Shown: positions 21,981-30,844 of the stretch, piece by piece
Numbering within the stretch: position 1 is the first letter of the stretch
How the letters are laid out: each line of letters opens with the position of its first letter
NCBI GenBank assembly: GCA_050633165.1
Contig: JBOEFZ010000039.1
Coordinates: forward strand, 1-46,463
Length of the DNA stretch: 46,463 bases
From: TMED27 sp050633165
GTDB lineage: Bacteria; Pseudomonadota; Alphaproteobacteria; Micavibrionales; Micavibrionaceae
Direction: 5' to 3'
Notes under the pieces: model-generated
The model's database searches: none
The model's input: only the letters and a program-made list of their open reading frames with translations
What the model was told of the DNA's origin: nothing
Position numbers and translations under genes: made by a program

Positions 21981-24827
21981 ATGGATGAACTCGTCGTTGA
22001 ATTTTTGACCGAAACGAATGAAAGCCTTGAAGAGCTTGACCTGGATCTTGTTAATCTAGAACAACATCCGAATGATGCGGATCTTTTGGGGAAAATTTTC
22101 CGGCTTGTCCATACGATTAAGGGGACATGTGGTTTCCTTGCCCTGCCCCGTCTTGAGAAGGTGGCGCATCATGGGGAGAATGTTTTAGGGCGTTTTCGCG
22201 ATGGTGATTTGGAGGTTTTGCCGGAATATGTGACGTTGATTTTCGAATGTATTGACCGGATTAAATTTATTGTTGCTGAGATTGAAACACAAGGGGCAGA
22301 ACCGGAGGGCGATGATTCCGAGCTGATTGAAAAGCTGGATGCGGTTTTTGAAGGGCGTGATGCGGCGAGTGGCGGTGCGGATGCTGCGCCGGCTGAAGAA
22401 GCGGCGGCAGAGCCGCCGGCCGAATCCGGTAGTAGCTATCCTGGTGGCCCGACAGGTAATATTTCCCAAGCCGAATTGGATGCATTGGAAGCGGCGTTTA
22501 ATGATACCCCCGGACCAGAGGCACAGACTGCGGTAGCGGAGCCGGCTCCAGAGCCAGCTCCTGCGCCGACACCGGCGGCGAAGACAGAAGCGGCAGCGCC
22601 GACGGAGAGTAAAGGACCGAGCCTTGCTGCGCAATCTTTGCGGGTTAATGTTGATGTCCTTGAAAACCTTATGACGATGGTGAGTGAGCTTGTCCTCACG
22701 CGCAACCAATTGCTTCAAATTCAACGCGCGCAAGGTGAATCCGAACTTACAGGGCCATTACAGCGCCTAAATCTTGTTGTTTCCGATTTGCAAGAAGGTG
22801 TGATGAAGACCCGAATGCAGCCGATTGGCAATGCGTGGGCGAAATTACCGCGGATTATTCGCGATCTTAGCATCGAATTGAAAAAGAAGATTGACCTTGA
22901 GATGATCGGTCAGGATACAGAATTAGATCGGCAGGTTTTGGAGCTGATTAAAGATCCGCTCACGCATATGGTGCGTAATTCCGGTGATCACGGGATTGAA
23001 GATCCGGCGGCGCGTGCAGCGGCGGGCAAACCGGAGACGGGGAAAATCGTCCTGAAAGCTTTCCATGAAGGTGGGCATATCATTATCCAGATCATTGATG
23101 ATGGTAAGGGATTACCGCTTGAAAAAATTAAAGAAAAGGCGATTGCAAACGGATTGGCGACCGCCGAAGAATTAGAGGGAATGCCAACGCAACAGATTAA
23201 TCAATTTATCTTTAAGGCCGGATTTTCGACGGCAGAAAAGGTAACCTCGGTTTCCGGTCGCGGTGTTGGTATGGATGTTGTGCGGACGAACATCGAAAAA
23301 ATTGGCGGATCGATCGAGCTACATTCCAAAGAGGGGCTCGGCTCTACCTTCACAATCAAAATTCCGCTTACATTGGCGATTGTTTCGGCATTGATTGTCG
23401 AGGCGGCGGGCGAGCGTTTTGCGATACCGCAGCTTTCGGTGCGGGAGCTTGTGATGACATCGCGGGATAAAGAGAGCGATATTGAAACGATTAACGGTGC
23501 GCCCGTGTTCCGCTTGCGGGATCGGTTGTTGCCGCTTATATCGCTTTCCGATCTTTTAAAAATCGAGAAGAAAAAGAAAATATTGGACGATGATACGCCG
23601 ATCGTTAGCCTTGAAGAAGGCGAGAAAGCACCGGAGCCGGTCGCAGCAAAGCCCGTGGCGAATGGTGTTAATGAACATTCGCGCAATAGCTATATCGTTG
23701 TATCGCAAGTCGGGACATTTGATTTTGGTATTATTGTCGATAAGGTTTTCGATACCGAGGAAATCGTGGTGAAGCCGGTTGCGAATATCTTGCGGGATAT
23801 TGATTTGTTCTCCGGTAATACTATCCTTGGGGATGGTAGCGTGATTATGATCCTCGACCCCAATGGCATTGCCAAGCAGGCGGGTGAAATGGATGGGGCA
23901 GCGAAAGATGAAGCAGCACTTGATGAGGCGCTTGTCAATTCGCAGCAAAAAACTTCCCTCCTATTGTTCCGCGCGGGGGATGCAACGCCCAAGGCTGTTC
24001 CGTTATCACTTGTTGCGCGGCTTGAGAATGTCGATCTTGCAAAAGTCGAGCATTCGGGCGGGAAGATGATGGTGCAATATCGTGATCAGCTTATGCCGCT
24101 AACGCCATTTAACCACAGCGTTCAGGTTGGTACGGAAGGTGAGAAACCGGTTCTTGTTTTTGCCGACAAGGCACAATCGATGGGGCTTGTCGTTGATGAA
24201 ATTATCGATATCAAGGAAGAGCATATCGATGTGCAGGTTGCCGCATCGCAGACCGGATTGATGGGCAGTGCGATTATTGATGGCAAGGCAACGGATGTTG
24301 TGGATGTTGCGCATTATCTGTATTCGATGAACCCCGAATGGTTTAAGGACCACACAGACGAGCCTTATATGAAGGGGCAAGTGACGCGTGCAGGTGCGAA
24401 TGGCACAGCCACAGAAACAGCAACGCGATCCGGCAAGCAGCGTGTTCTTTTGGTCGATGATAGTGCGTTTTTCCGCAATATGTTAACACCAATGTTGAGC
24501 GCGTCGGGGTATGATGTTACCTCGCTTGAGAGCCCTGCGGAGGCGCTGACTATGTGCGATAAGGGGGCGCGGTTTGATATTATCGTTAGTGATATTGAAA
24601 TGCCGGATATGGACGGGTTGGAATTTGCCGAGAAGGTGCAGAGCACGAGCTGGCAGAGTACGCCGATGGTTGCCCTGACGTCGCATGCCACGCCGGAGGA
24701 TATTAACCGCGGGTTAGAGGTCGGATTTACCAAATATATTGCGAAGTTTGATCGTGACACGCTTTTGAATACCCTGTCCCAAACATTATCCGAAAGCCGC
24801 CTGCAGTCACAAGAGGCGGCGGAATAG
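21981..24827 (+). CDS. cheA: Chemotaxis histidine kinase CheA with C-terminal receiver domain
   Basis: A 948-residue hybrid kinase. The P1 HPt domain carries His44 in RLVHTIKGTCGF. A Pro/Ala/Glu-rich linker (about 125-205) includes ISQAELDALEAAFND at 161-175, similar to the FliM N-terminal CheY-docking motif. P3 dimerisation and P4 ATPase follow (MVRNSGDHGIEDP as N box, DDGKGL, GRGVGMDVV). A CheW-like P5 domain starts near 470 (LIVEAAGERFAIPQLSV). A second P5-like stretch lies at about 650-790. A receiver domain from about 819 (VLLVDDSAFFRN) carries Asp871 in VSDIEMPDMDG. The classical P2 domain is not evident. It phosphorylates CheY and CheB in response to receptors. Preceded by a CtrA-type box; followed by cheW. 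Confidence 0.95.
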   Translation: MDELVVEFLTETNESLEELDLDLVNLEQHPNDADLLGKIFRLVHTIKGTCGFLALPRLEKVAHHGENVLGRFRDGDLEVLPEYVTLIFECIDRIKFIVAEIETQGAEPEGDDSELIEKLDAVFEGRDAASGGADAAPAEEAAAEPPAESGSSYPGGPTGNISQAELDALEAAFNDTPGPEAQTAVAEPAPEPAPAPTPAAKTEAAAPTESKGPSLAAQSLRVNVDVLENLMTMVSELVLTRNQLLQIQRAQGESELTGPLQRLNLVVSDLQEGVMKTRMQPIGNAWAKLPRIIRDLSIELKKKIDLEMIGQDTELDRQVLELIKDPLTHMVRNSGDHGIEDPAARAAAGKPETGKIVLKAFHEGGHIIIQIIDDGKGLPLEKIKEKAIANGLATAEELEGMPTQQINQFIFKAGFSTAEKVTSVSGRGVGMDVVRTNIEKIGGSIELHSKEGLGSTFTIKIPLTLAIVSALIVEAAGERFAIPQLSVRELVMTSRDKESDIETINGAPVFRLRDRLLPLISLSDLLKIEKKKKILDDDTPIVSLEEGEKAPEPVAAKPVANGVNEHSRNSYIVVSQVGTFDFGIIVDKVFDTEEIVVKPVANILRDIDLFSGNTILGDGSVIMILDPNGIAKQAGEMDGAAKDEAALDEALVNSQQKTSLLLFRAGDATPKAVPLSLVARLENVDLAKVEHSGGKMMVQYRDQLMPLTPFNHSVQVGTEGEKPVLVFADKAQSMGLVVDEIIDIKEEHIDVQVAASQTGLMGSAIIDGKATDVVDVAHYLYSMNPEWFKDHTDEPYMKGQVTRAGANGTATETATRSGKQRVLLVDDSAFFRNMLTPMLSASGYDVTSLESPAEALTMCDKGARFDIIVSDIEMPDMDGLEFAEKVQSTSWQSTPMVALTSHATPEDINRGLEVGFTKYIAKFDRDTLLNTLSQTLSESRLQSQEAAE

Positions 24828-24857
24828 AGCGGCGTAAATACGAAAAGAGATTATACT

Positions 24858-25346
24858 ATGGAAGCAGCTATGCATGACAATACAGAGATATCCGCTAATT
24901 CTTTGACCGGAAGTGCGACGTCGAAGGATTTTTTAACGATCCTGATCGCGGGGCAGCGTTTCGGGATTCCGATTTTGCAGGTACAGGATGTTTTGGGAGA
25001 GCAGAAAATCACTCATATCCCCCTCGCCCCGCCGGAAGTTGCGGGCGCGCTTAACCTGCGCGGGCGGATTGTCACGGCGGTGAATGTTCGTAAACGTCTC
25101 GGCCTAGATGACGATAAAGAGGCACGCTCGGATATGAGTGTTGTGGTTGAGCATGAGAATGAGCTTTATAGCCTGATCATTGATGAAATTGGTGATGTGA
25201 TGTCGTTGAAAGACGAGCATTACGAGAAAACGCCCGGAACACTTGACCCACAATGGCGGGATGTTGCCTCGGGGGTTTATCGTTTGGAAGGCGAGCTTTT
25301 GATTGTTTTGGATGTACCGAAATTTATTGATACAATCCAAAGTTAA
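24858..25346 (+). CDS. cheW: Chemotaxis coupling protein CheW
   Basis: A 162-residue CheW with a short N-terminal extension before the SH3-like fold (FLTILIAGQRFGIPILQVQD), conserved HIPLAPPEVAGALNLRGRIV with the NLRG receptor/kinase-contact motif, and LIIDEIGDVM. It bridges receptors and CheA at the polar array. ATG 24858 is used; an internal ATG at 24870 would shorten it by four residues. No box of its own is evident, so it is probably transcribed with cheA (30-nt gap). Confidence 0.94.
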   Translation: MEAAMHDNTEISANSLTGSATSKDFLTILIAGQRFGIPILQVQDVLGEQKITHIPLAPPEVAGALNLRGRIVTAVNVRKRLGLDDDKEARSDMSVVVEHENELYSLIIDEIGDVMSLKDEHYEKTPGTLDPQWRDVASGVYRLEGELLIVLDVPKFIDTIQS

Positions 25347-25409
25347 ATTAAGGTTTGTTAAAGGGTTTTTGTTTAGGATTAATGCAGATTAAATGTGGGG
25401 AGTTTTTAT

Positions 25410-25784
25410 ATGAAATGTCTTGTTGTCGATGATAGTCGCGTGGTTCGTAAAGTTGCGCGGCGCATTGTTGAAGATTTAGGGTTCGAATGTGACGAGGCCG
25501 AAGATGGGCAAGTTGCATGCGAAAAGTGTGGTGAAGCCATGCCTGATGCAATTTTGCTTGATTGGAATATGCCAGTCATGACGGGAATTGAATTTTTGAA
25601 GGCGTTGCGCGCTATGCCAAATGGGGATTACCCGAAAGTCGTATTTTGCACGACCGAAAATGATATGAGCAAGATTCAAGAAGCCATTGGTGCAGGTGCG
25701 AATGAATATATTATGAAGCCATTTGATAGCGATATTATCGAAACAAAATTTGTTCAAATCGGCATTATGAACGCGGATGGTTAG
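25410..25784 (+). CDS. cheY: Chemotaxis response regulator CheY
   Basis: A 124-residue single receiver domain: acidic pair VVDDSR at 5-10, phospho-accepting Asp51 in LLDWNMPVMTG, the Thr of FCTTEND and the Lys of IMKPFD. The last turn IIETKFVQIG is typical of alphaproteobacterial CheY. The ATG at 25410 has gggag at 25398-25402; a GTG at 25395 would lie before the ribosome site and is rejected. Upstream (25349-25362) there is a near CtrA site with a six-base rather than seven-base spacer. Confidence 0.95.
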   Translation: MKCLVVDDSRVVRKVARRIVEDLGFECDEAEDGQVACEKCGEAMPDAILLDWNMPVMTGIEFLKALRAMPNGDYPKVVFCTTENDMSKIQEAIGAGANEYIMKPFDSDIIETKFVQIGIMNADG

Positions 25785-25839
25785 GGCTAGGTCTTACATT
25801 CCAATTTTCTTTTAAGTAAACACGCTAAAGTAAGAATCC

Positions 25840-26973
25840 ATGAACACTCTTCAAAACTCCACCTCTGCCTCCGGCACGCCTTCTTCCGATACTGACATTA
25901 CGGTTATGCTGGTTGATGATTCTGCGGTTATACGCGGGGCGCTTAGCCGTGTTTTTGAGGATATTGACGGTATTACGGTTGCGAAATCGGTTCCCGATGG
26001 GGAGCTTGCGATTAAAGTTGCGACCTCCGCCCAGCCGGATATTGTTATTTTAGATATCGAAATGCCGGTTATGGACGGCTTGACGGCGCTGCCAAAAATT
26101 TTACAGGCCAGCCCGAAGACCAAAGTGATCATGTTCTCCAGCCTGACCGAAAAAGGGGCGAGCGTTACACTTCAGGCTCTGCGTTTGGGGGCGGTGGAAT
26201 GCCTTGTTAAACCATCATCCGCGACAGATGTTGGCAAAGGATCAGAATTTCAACGCAATCTTGTCGGGCTTATCCAAAACCTTGTTCCGCATAAGCGGAA
26301 AGATACTGCGGCTAGGGCAACAACGGCTGCGCCCTTCCCGGCCCCAGTGACGAAGGGCGCTGAGATACAGCTCAGGCCGGAGACATTGATTTATAAAGGC
26401 AAGCCGGGGATTGTTGCGATTGGTAGCTCTACAGGCGGGCCGCAGGCGTTGTTTAATGTTCTTAAGCATTGTAAGGGGTTTGATGTTCCGATCATTATTA
26501 CCCAACATATGCCGCCGAAATTTACAAAAATTTTGGCTGAGCATATCCAGCAGCATACAGGCATTGAAGCCCATGAGGGAGCCGAAGGCATGGTTGTTGA
26601 GGCGGGAAAAGCCTATGTCGCGCCGGGTGGGTTTCATATGCTGTTTAAAAATGAAGGCGGGCGCGTTACCATTACCCTTGATGACGGGCCGCAGGTGAAT
26701 TTTTGCAAACCGGCCGTTGATCCGATGTTTGAAAGCGCGATTAACCATTACGGGCAAAAAGTTTTTGGCGTTATTTTGACCGGCATGGGGAATGACGGGA
26801 TTGGCGGCGGCACGCGCCTTGCGAAAGAAAATGGGCGCTTGATCGCGCAGGATGAGGAGACTAGCGTTGTTTGGGGCATGCCCGGTGCGGTTGCCAATGC
26901 GGGTGTTTGTAACCAGATTTTACCGATTGATGATATCGGGCCGACCATTCGTAAAGTTGTGATGGGCGTTTAG
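25840..26973 (+). CDS. cheB: Protein-glutamate methylesterase CheB
   Basis: A 377-residue chemotaxis adaptation enzyme: receiver domain (VMLVDDSAVIRG; Asp near 71 in VILDIEMPVMDG), a linker of about 40 residues rich in Ala/Thr/Lys, then the methylesterase domain with catalytic triad Ser197 in IGSSTGGPQ, His223 in ITQHMPP and Asp319 in TGMGNDGIGG. Phosphorylation by CheA relieves inhibition by the receiver; the enzyme demethylates or deamidates receptors. Full-length, 55 nt after cheY. Confidence 0.96.
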   Translation: MNTLQNSTSASGTPSSDTDITVMLVDDSAVIRGALSRVFEDIDGITVAKSVPDGELAIKVATSAQPDIVILDIEMPVMDGLTALPKILQASPKTKVIMFSSLTEKGASVTLQALRLGAVECLVKPSSATDVGKGSEFQRNLVGLIQNLVPHKRKDTAARATTAAPFPAPVTKGAEIQLRPETLIYKGKPGIVAIGSSTGGPQALFNVLKHCKGFDVPIIITQHMPPKFTKILAEHIQQHTGIEAHEGAEGMVVEAGKAYVAPGGFHMLFKNEGGRVTITLDDGPQVNFCKPAVDPMFESAINHYGQKVFGVILTGMGNDGIGGGTRLAKENGRLIAQDEETSVVWGMPGAVANAGVCNQILPIDDIGPTIRKVVMGV

Positions 26974-26986
26974 GAAAGAAAAAAGC

Positions 26987-27835
26987 ATGAAACCAGCGGA
27001 TTTTGAATTTTACAGCAAGCTTTTGAAAGAAAAGTCAGGCCTTGTCTTAACGCCGGATAAGACTTACTTGCTTGAATCGCGCCTCTCGCCTGTGGCGAAG
27101 CAATGGGAGTTTGGCTCGCTTGATGAAATGACCGTGAAGATGCAGGGCATTTCTGTTGATCCCAAGATGATGAATGATGTTATCGAGGCGATGACGACAA
27201 ATGAAACGTCATTTTTCCGTGATACGCGTCCATTCGATGTTTTCCGTGATCATCTATTGAAATATATGCGCGAAAATCGCCCGAATAAGCGCCTTCGCAT
27301 TTGGTGTGCGGCAGCGTCTAGTGGTCAAGAGCCCTATACCATTGCGATGATTTTGAAGGAATTAGAGGCACAGAACCCCGGATGGACCTATCAAATCACG
27401 GCGACGGATATTTCGCATGATATTTTGGATTTAGCGCGCGAAGGGCTTTATTCCCAGTTTGAAGTACAGCGCGGTTTACCGATCCAGCTGTTGATGAAAT
27501 ATTTCACCCAGCAAGACGGGCAGAAATGGCAGATTAGTGATGATTTGAAGCGTATGATTAAATACGACCATTTCAACTTGCTCACCCCGATGACGGCGCT
27601 TGGTAAATTTGACATTGTATTTTGCCGTAACGTTTTGATTTACTTTGACGAAGCGACGAAAGCGGATGTGTTGCAGCGCATGGCGGCGCAGATGGAGCCG
27701 GACGGGCTGCTTATGCTTGGCGGTGCGGAGACTGTACTTGGGATTACGGATGCGTTTAAGCCGGTTAAGGATTTACGCGGGGTTTATGCCAAGCCGGATA
27801 GTGTGCATTTCCAAAAAAGTGAAGATGCGGCTTAA
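26987..27835 (+). CDS. cheR: Chemotaxis protein methyltransferase CheR
   Basis: A 282-residue SAM-dependent receptor glutamate methyltransferase. The N-terminal helical domain has TTNETSFFRDTRPFD near 71-85, the SAM-binding motif is IWCAAASSGQEPYTIAM near 105-121, then ITATDISHDIL, and FCRNVLIYFD with the NVLIYF methyltransferase motif. It follows cheB after 13 nt with an aggaaag site, completing a cheA-W-Y-B-R order. No pentapeptide-binding CheR tail is evident. Confidence 0.95.
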   Translation: MKPADFEFYSKLLKEKSGLVLTPDKTYLLESRLSPVAKQWEFGSLDEMTVKMQGISVDPKMMNDVIEAMTTNETSFFRDTRPFDVFRDHLLKYMRENRPNKRLRIWCAAASSGQEPYTIAMILKELEAQNPGWTYQITATDISHDILDLAREGLYSQFEVQRGLPIQLLMKYFTQQDGQKWQISDDLKRMIKYDHFNLLTPMTALGKFDIVFCRNVLIYFDEATKADVLQRMAAQMEPDGLLMLGGAETVLGITDAFKPVKDLRGVYAKPDSVHFQKSEDAA

Positions 27836-27878
27836 GCGGCTCTTGCATCGCTGCGGTTAAAGGCCTAAAACTCCTCCC

Positions 27879-29492
27879 ATGACTGATAATACAATTCGTG
27901 ACCCGCGTGCGGTCAAAATCAAGCGCGCTCTTATATCCCTTTCCAACAAAGATGGCGCGGAGGAATTTGCGCGAAAGCTTGCCTCGCATGGTGTTGAAAT
28001 TCTGTCCACTGGCGGAACGGCGAAGTTACTGAAGGAAGCGGGGCTGGACGTGACGGATGTGTCCGATCATACGGGCTTTCCGGAGATTATGGACGGGCGG
28101 GTGAAGACTTTGCATCCGACGATTCATGGCGGCCTTCTCGCGCGGCGGGATAATGAAGCGCATGTCGCGGCGGCGGAAGCGAACGGGATTTCGGATATTG
28201 ATATGCTGGTTGTCAATCTCTATCCGTTTGTGGAGACGGTGCGCGGGGATAATGCGACATATGAGAATTGTATCGAGAATATCGATATTGGCGGGCCGGC
28301 GATGATTCGTGCGGCGGCGAAGAACCATGAATTTGTGAGCGTTGTGACAGACCCGCGTGACTATGACAAGGTTTTGGCAGAGATGGACGCGCAGGATGGC
28401 GCGGTGAGCTTTAAGCTGCGTAAGCGGTTGGCGGCGACGGCGTATGCGTTGACGGCGACGTATGATTCGAATATCGCGAGCTGGTTTGTGGATCAGATGG
28501 ATGACGGGTTTGGCTTTCCACGGCGGATTTCGTTTTCGGGGAATCTTAAGCAGTCTTTGCGTTATGGCGAGAACCCGCATCAAGGGGCGGCGCTTTATAC
28601 GGTTGATGATTCCCATCGCCCCGGCGCGGCGCGCGCGACGCAGGTGCAGGGGAAGGAGCTTTCTTATAACAATTTGAACGACACCGATGCGGCATTTGAA
28701 TTGGTGGCGGAGTTTGAAGCCCCTACGGTGGCGATTATCAAGCATGCTAATCCGTGTGGTGTGGCAAGCGGGAAGACACCTCTGGATGCCTATCGTCAGG
28801 CGTTTGCGTGTGATCCGGTATCGGCGTTTGGCGGGATTATTGCGTTGAACCGTACGTTGGATAAGGAAACCGCGCAGGAAATCATCAAGCGCTTTTGCGA
28901 GGTGATTATTGCGCCGGATATTGCGGCGGATGCTTTGGAGGTTTTGGCGAGCAAGAAGAATGTTCGCGTGCTCACGACGGGTGAAATGCCGTGTCAGGCA
29001 ACGACGCGCCGTATGGTAAAGCGGATTGCGGGCGGATTATTGGTGCAGGATAGCGATAATGGCCTGCTGACGCGCGATGACCTTAAGGTTGTGAGTGATC
29101 GTGAGCCGACGGATGAAGAGGTGCGTGACATGCTCTTCGCCTTCCGTGTTGGAAAGCATGTGAAATCCAATGCGATTATCTATGCCAAGAACGGCGCAAC
29201 GGTTGGCATTGGCGCGGGACAGATGAGCCGCGTGGACAGTGCGCGTATTGCCGCGTGGAAGGCCATTGAGGCCGCCAAGGAGATGGGCTTTGACGAGCCG
29301 CTCACGAAGGGCAGCGTTGTGGCCTCTGATGCGTTCTTCCCCTTTGCCGATGGTTTGATTAGTGCCGCCGAAGCCGGCGTAACGGCCGTTATCCAACCCG
29401 GTGGCTCAATCCGTGATGATGAGGTCATCGAGGCCGCGAATGAGCGCGGTTTGGCGATGGTGTTTACCGGTATGCGGCATTTCAGGCATTAA
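27879..29492 (+). CDS. purH: Bifunctional AICAR formyltransferase / IMP cyclohydrolase
   Basis: A 537-residue enzyme for the last two steps of IMP synthesis. The N-terminal MGS-like cyclohydrolase domain has ALISLSNKDGAEEFA, LSTGGTAKLL and GRVKTLHPTIHGGLL. The C-terminal formyltransferase domain has the catalytic KHANPCGVASG motif near 287, with DPVSAFGG and SDAFFPFADG. Length and motifs are complete. It lies 43 nt downstream of cheR but is functionally unrelated, probably with its own promoter in that short gap or by read-through. Confidence 0.96.
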   Translation: MTDNTIRDPRAVKIKRALISLSNKDGAEEFARKLASHGVEILSTGGTAKLLKEAGLDVTDVSDHTGFPEIMDGRVKTLHPTIHGGLLARRDNEAHVAAAEANGISDIDMLVVNLYPFVETVRGDNATYENCIENIDIGGPAMIRAAAKNHEFVSVVTDPRDYDKVLAEMDAQDGAVSFKLRKRLAATAYALTATYDSNIASWFVDQMDDGFGFPRRISFSGNLKQSLRYGENPHQGAALYTVDDSHRPGAARATQVQGKELSYNNLNDTDAAFELVAEFEAPTVAIIKHANPCGVASGKTPLDAYRQAFACDPVSAFGGIIALNRTLDKETAQEIIKRFCEVIIAPDIAADALEVLASKKNVRVLTTGEMPCQATTRRMVKRIAGGLLVQDSDNGLLTRDDLKVVSDREPTDEEVRDMLFAFRVGKHVKSNAIIYAKNGATVGIGAGQMSRVDSARIAAWKAIEAAKEMGFDEPLTKGSVVASDAFFPFADGLISAAEAGVTAVIQPGGSIRDDEVIEAANERGLAMVFTGMRHFRH

Positions 29493-29744
29493 TTACGCGC
29501 TTCGCGCTAGTTATACGTCCTTCGGACGCCTCGCAGTCGCTCGGTACAATTTTTAAAACGTAGTTTTAAAAATCACTATTCAACCTACATCGCAGTGCAC
29601 ACTTACGTCATTCCGGAGGCTGAGTGGTAGCGAAGCTTAAACATCCGGAATCCATAAAAGCGCAGGCTTTGCCTGCAGCATCACCAGATCCCCGCCGTGT
29701 AAGTTCGCTTTGCGAACCGCGGGGATGATGGTTTTGGGGAACTC
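29493..29744. repeat. Intergenic repeat block after purH (hairpins and a GC-rich palindromic repeat)
   Basis: This non-coding stretch holds several short hairpins (GCGCTTCGCGC near 29499, CGTCCTTCGGACG near 29516), a hairpin GCAGGCTTTGCCTGC at 29662-29676, and a longer repeat. That repeat opens CGTCATTCCGGAGG at 29606, with ATCCGGAATCC closing its left half. Its right half GATCCCCGCCGTGTAAG to CGGGGATGATG (29687-29730) resembles the repeat at 17887-17950. No T-tract terminator is clear; I see no coding here. Confidence 0.55.
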
Positions 29745-29899
29745 TTAACCAATTCTTAACCCCTCTTCTATATCATGTGAATTGACATAGAAGCGTTTCT
29801 TGGAATGCGGCTATGCATTATGGAATTTACAACGCGTTATGCGGTATAATAAAAATATAAGAATAACAACGCGATAAACGCGGATTTTGTAACGGTAAT
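29745..29899 (+). promoter_or_regulatory. CtrA-type promoter and leader of the 29918 gene
   Basis: TTAA (29745-29748), seven bases, TTAA (29756-29759), nine bases, then TATATCATGT (29769-29778). The box and the -10-like element have exactly the same spacing, and the same TATATCATGT, upstream of the gene at 41864. A leader motif ACGGTAAT lies at 29892-29899, also shared with the genes at 41864 and 45219. A strong aaggag ribosome site follows at 29902. Confidence 0.65.
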
Positions 29900-29917
29900 A
29901 AAAGGAGTTTTCCCGAT

Positions 29918-30706
29918 ATGGGAATGTCAGGCAATCTAGCAAAATATGGAGGAGGTTTAGGCTTCTTGTATAACGCCTTTGCCGCGGGTAATGGCGAAGG
30001 TGGCCTTTCTATTGATTCCCTTCAAAAATGGGCAAAACGCTTGGGATGGGATGCAAAATGGCTTGAGAGCGGCTTTTTTCAAAATATAATCAAAGGACGA
30101 GAAGGCCCCCTATCTCTTTTGGCAGGCTCACTCGCTATACTCCCTGGCAAAGCCAAAAACTGGGGGGTTTTGGCCGCTGTAATATGGATGGGAGGACTAT
30201 TATACCAAGAATACCAACGCGATGGCCTGAAGAATGAATGGGATTCAGTTACAAGCGCCATCTCCAACCCAAAAGCGGCATTAGGGCTTGATGGTGAAAA
30301 ACAAGATCCCGCCGAAATTGCGAAGGAGATTTCGGCGCTTGATGATGCTTTGGCGACATATAAAGCGAAGAAAGCGGCGGGCGCGTTTGGGGCGGCGGGT
30401 GATGATATTACGCAAGGCGGGCAAGGGGATGATTTGCTTTTGAATGAAGTAGCCGCTGCGCCTGCTATATTTAATACAACAGCACATAACGCGCAGAGCG
30501 TTATAAATAATGCCATCGCGGTTACGGATACAGAGACGCTTCTCAAGAGAGCCGCAGTAGCAGCCAAAGATATGACCACAGATCCACGCGCCGTTGCGCA
30601 AATTGATGGTCAGGATGTTGCCTTCAACGAAGACGGTGCATATGTCGCGGAACGCGCAGATGATCTTGGATTAGCCCCAGAAGAGTTGGTTTTGGAAAAC
30701 GAATAA
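29918..30706 (+). CDS. Orphan protein with one or two membrane segments
   Basis: A 262-residue protein with no family I recognise. The N-terminal 40 residues are Gly-rich (NLAKYGGGLGFLYNAFAAGN). Two hydrophobic stretches follow, SLLAGSLAILPG at about 67-78 and WGVLAAVIWMGGLLYQEY at about 82-99. The remainder is Ala/Asp/Glu-rich and probably helical or disordered, ending in APEELVLENE. There is no signal peptide. It has its own CtrA-type promoter and precedes the giant ORF, which has a separate box, so the two may be co-regulated rather than strictly one operon. Confidence 0.7.
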   Translation: MGMSGNLAKYGGGLGFLYNAFAAGNGEGGLSIDSLQKWAKRLGWDAKWLESGFFQNIIKGREGPLSLLAGSLAILPGKAKNWGVLAAVIWMGGLLYQEYQRDGLKNEWDSVTSAISNPKAALGLDGEKQDPAEIAKEISALDDALATYKAKKAAGAFGAAGDDITQGGQGDDLLLNEVAAAPAIFNTTAHNAQSVINNAIAVTDTETLLKRAAVAAKDMTTDPRAVAQIDGQDVAFNEDGAYVAERADDLGLAPEELVLENE

Positions 30707-30725
30707 AGGAATTAATTACGACAAA

Positions 30726-30740
30726 TTAATAAATTATTAA
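30726..30740 (+). promoter_or_regulatory. CtrA-type box upstream of the giant ORF
   Basis: TTAA (30726-30729), TAAATTA, TTAA (30737-30740), followed by an AT-rich -10 candidate (TTTACTAA near 30750). The start codon is at 30845 with a gaggtg ribosome site. The region is AT-rich, so this site is less striking than the others. Confidence 0.5.
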
Positions 30741-30844
30741 CTAATTTACTTTACTAAGAGGATAACAAGCCGCAAACGCCCGATAGAGGCCAACATTAAA
30801 AACAAGCGGCAAACATAGCAATTTGTAAAAGAGGTGAAGGCAAC

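Noticed and set aside
25349..25362. CtrA-type box before cheY
   Set aside because: The spacer between TTAA halves is six bases, not seven; listed only as a near match.
29493..29744. Small RNA gene after purH
   Set aside because: Several hairpins but no promoter plus T-tract terminator combination; better explained as intergenic repeats.
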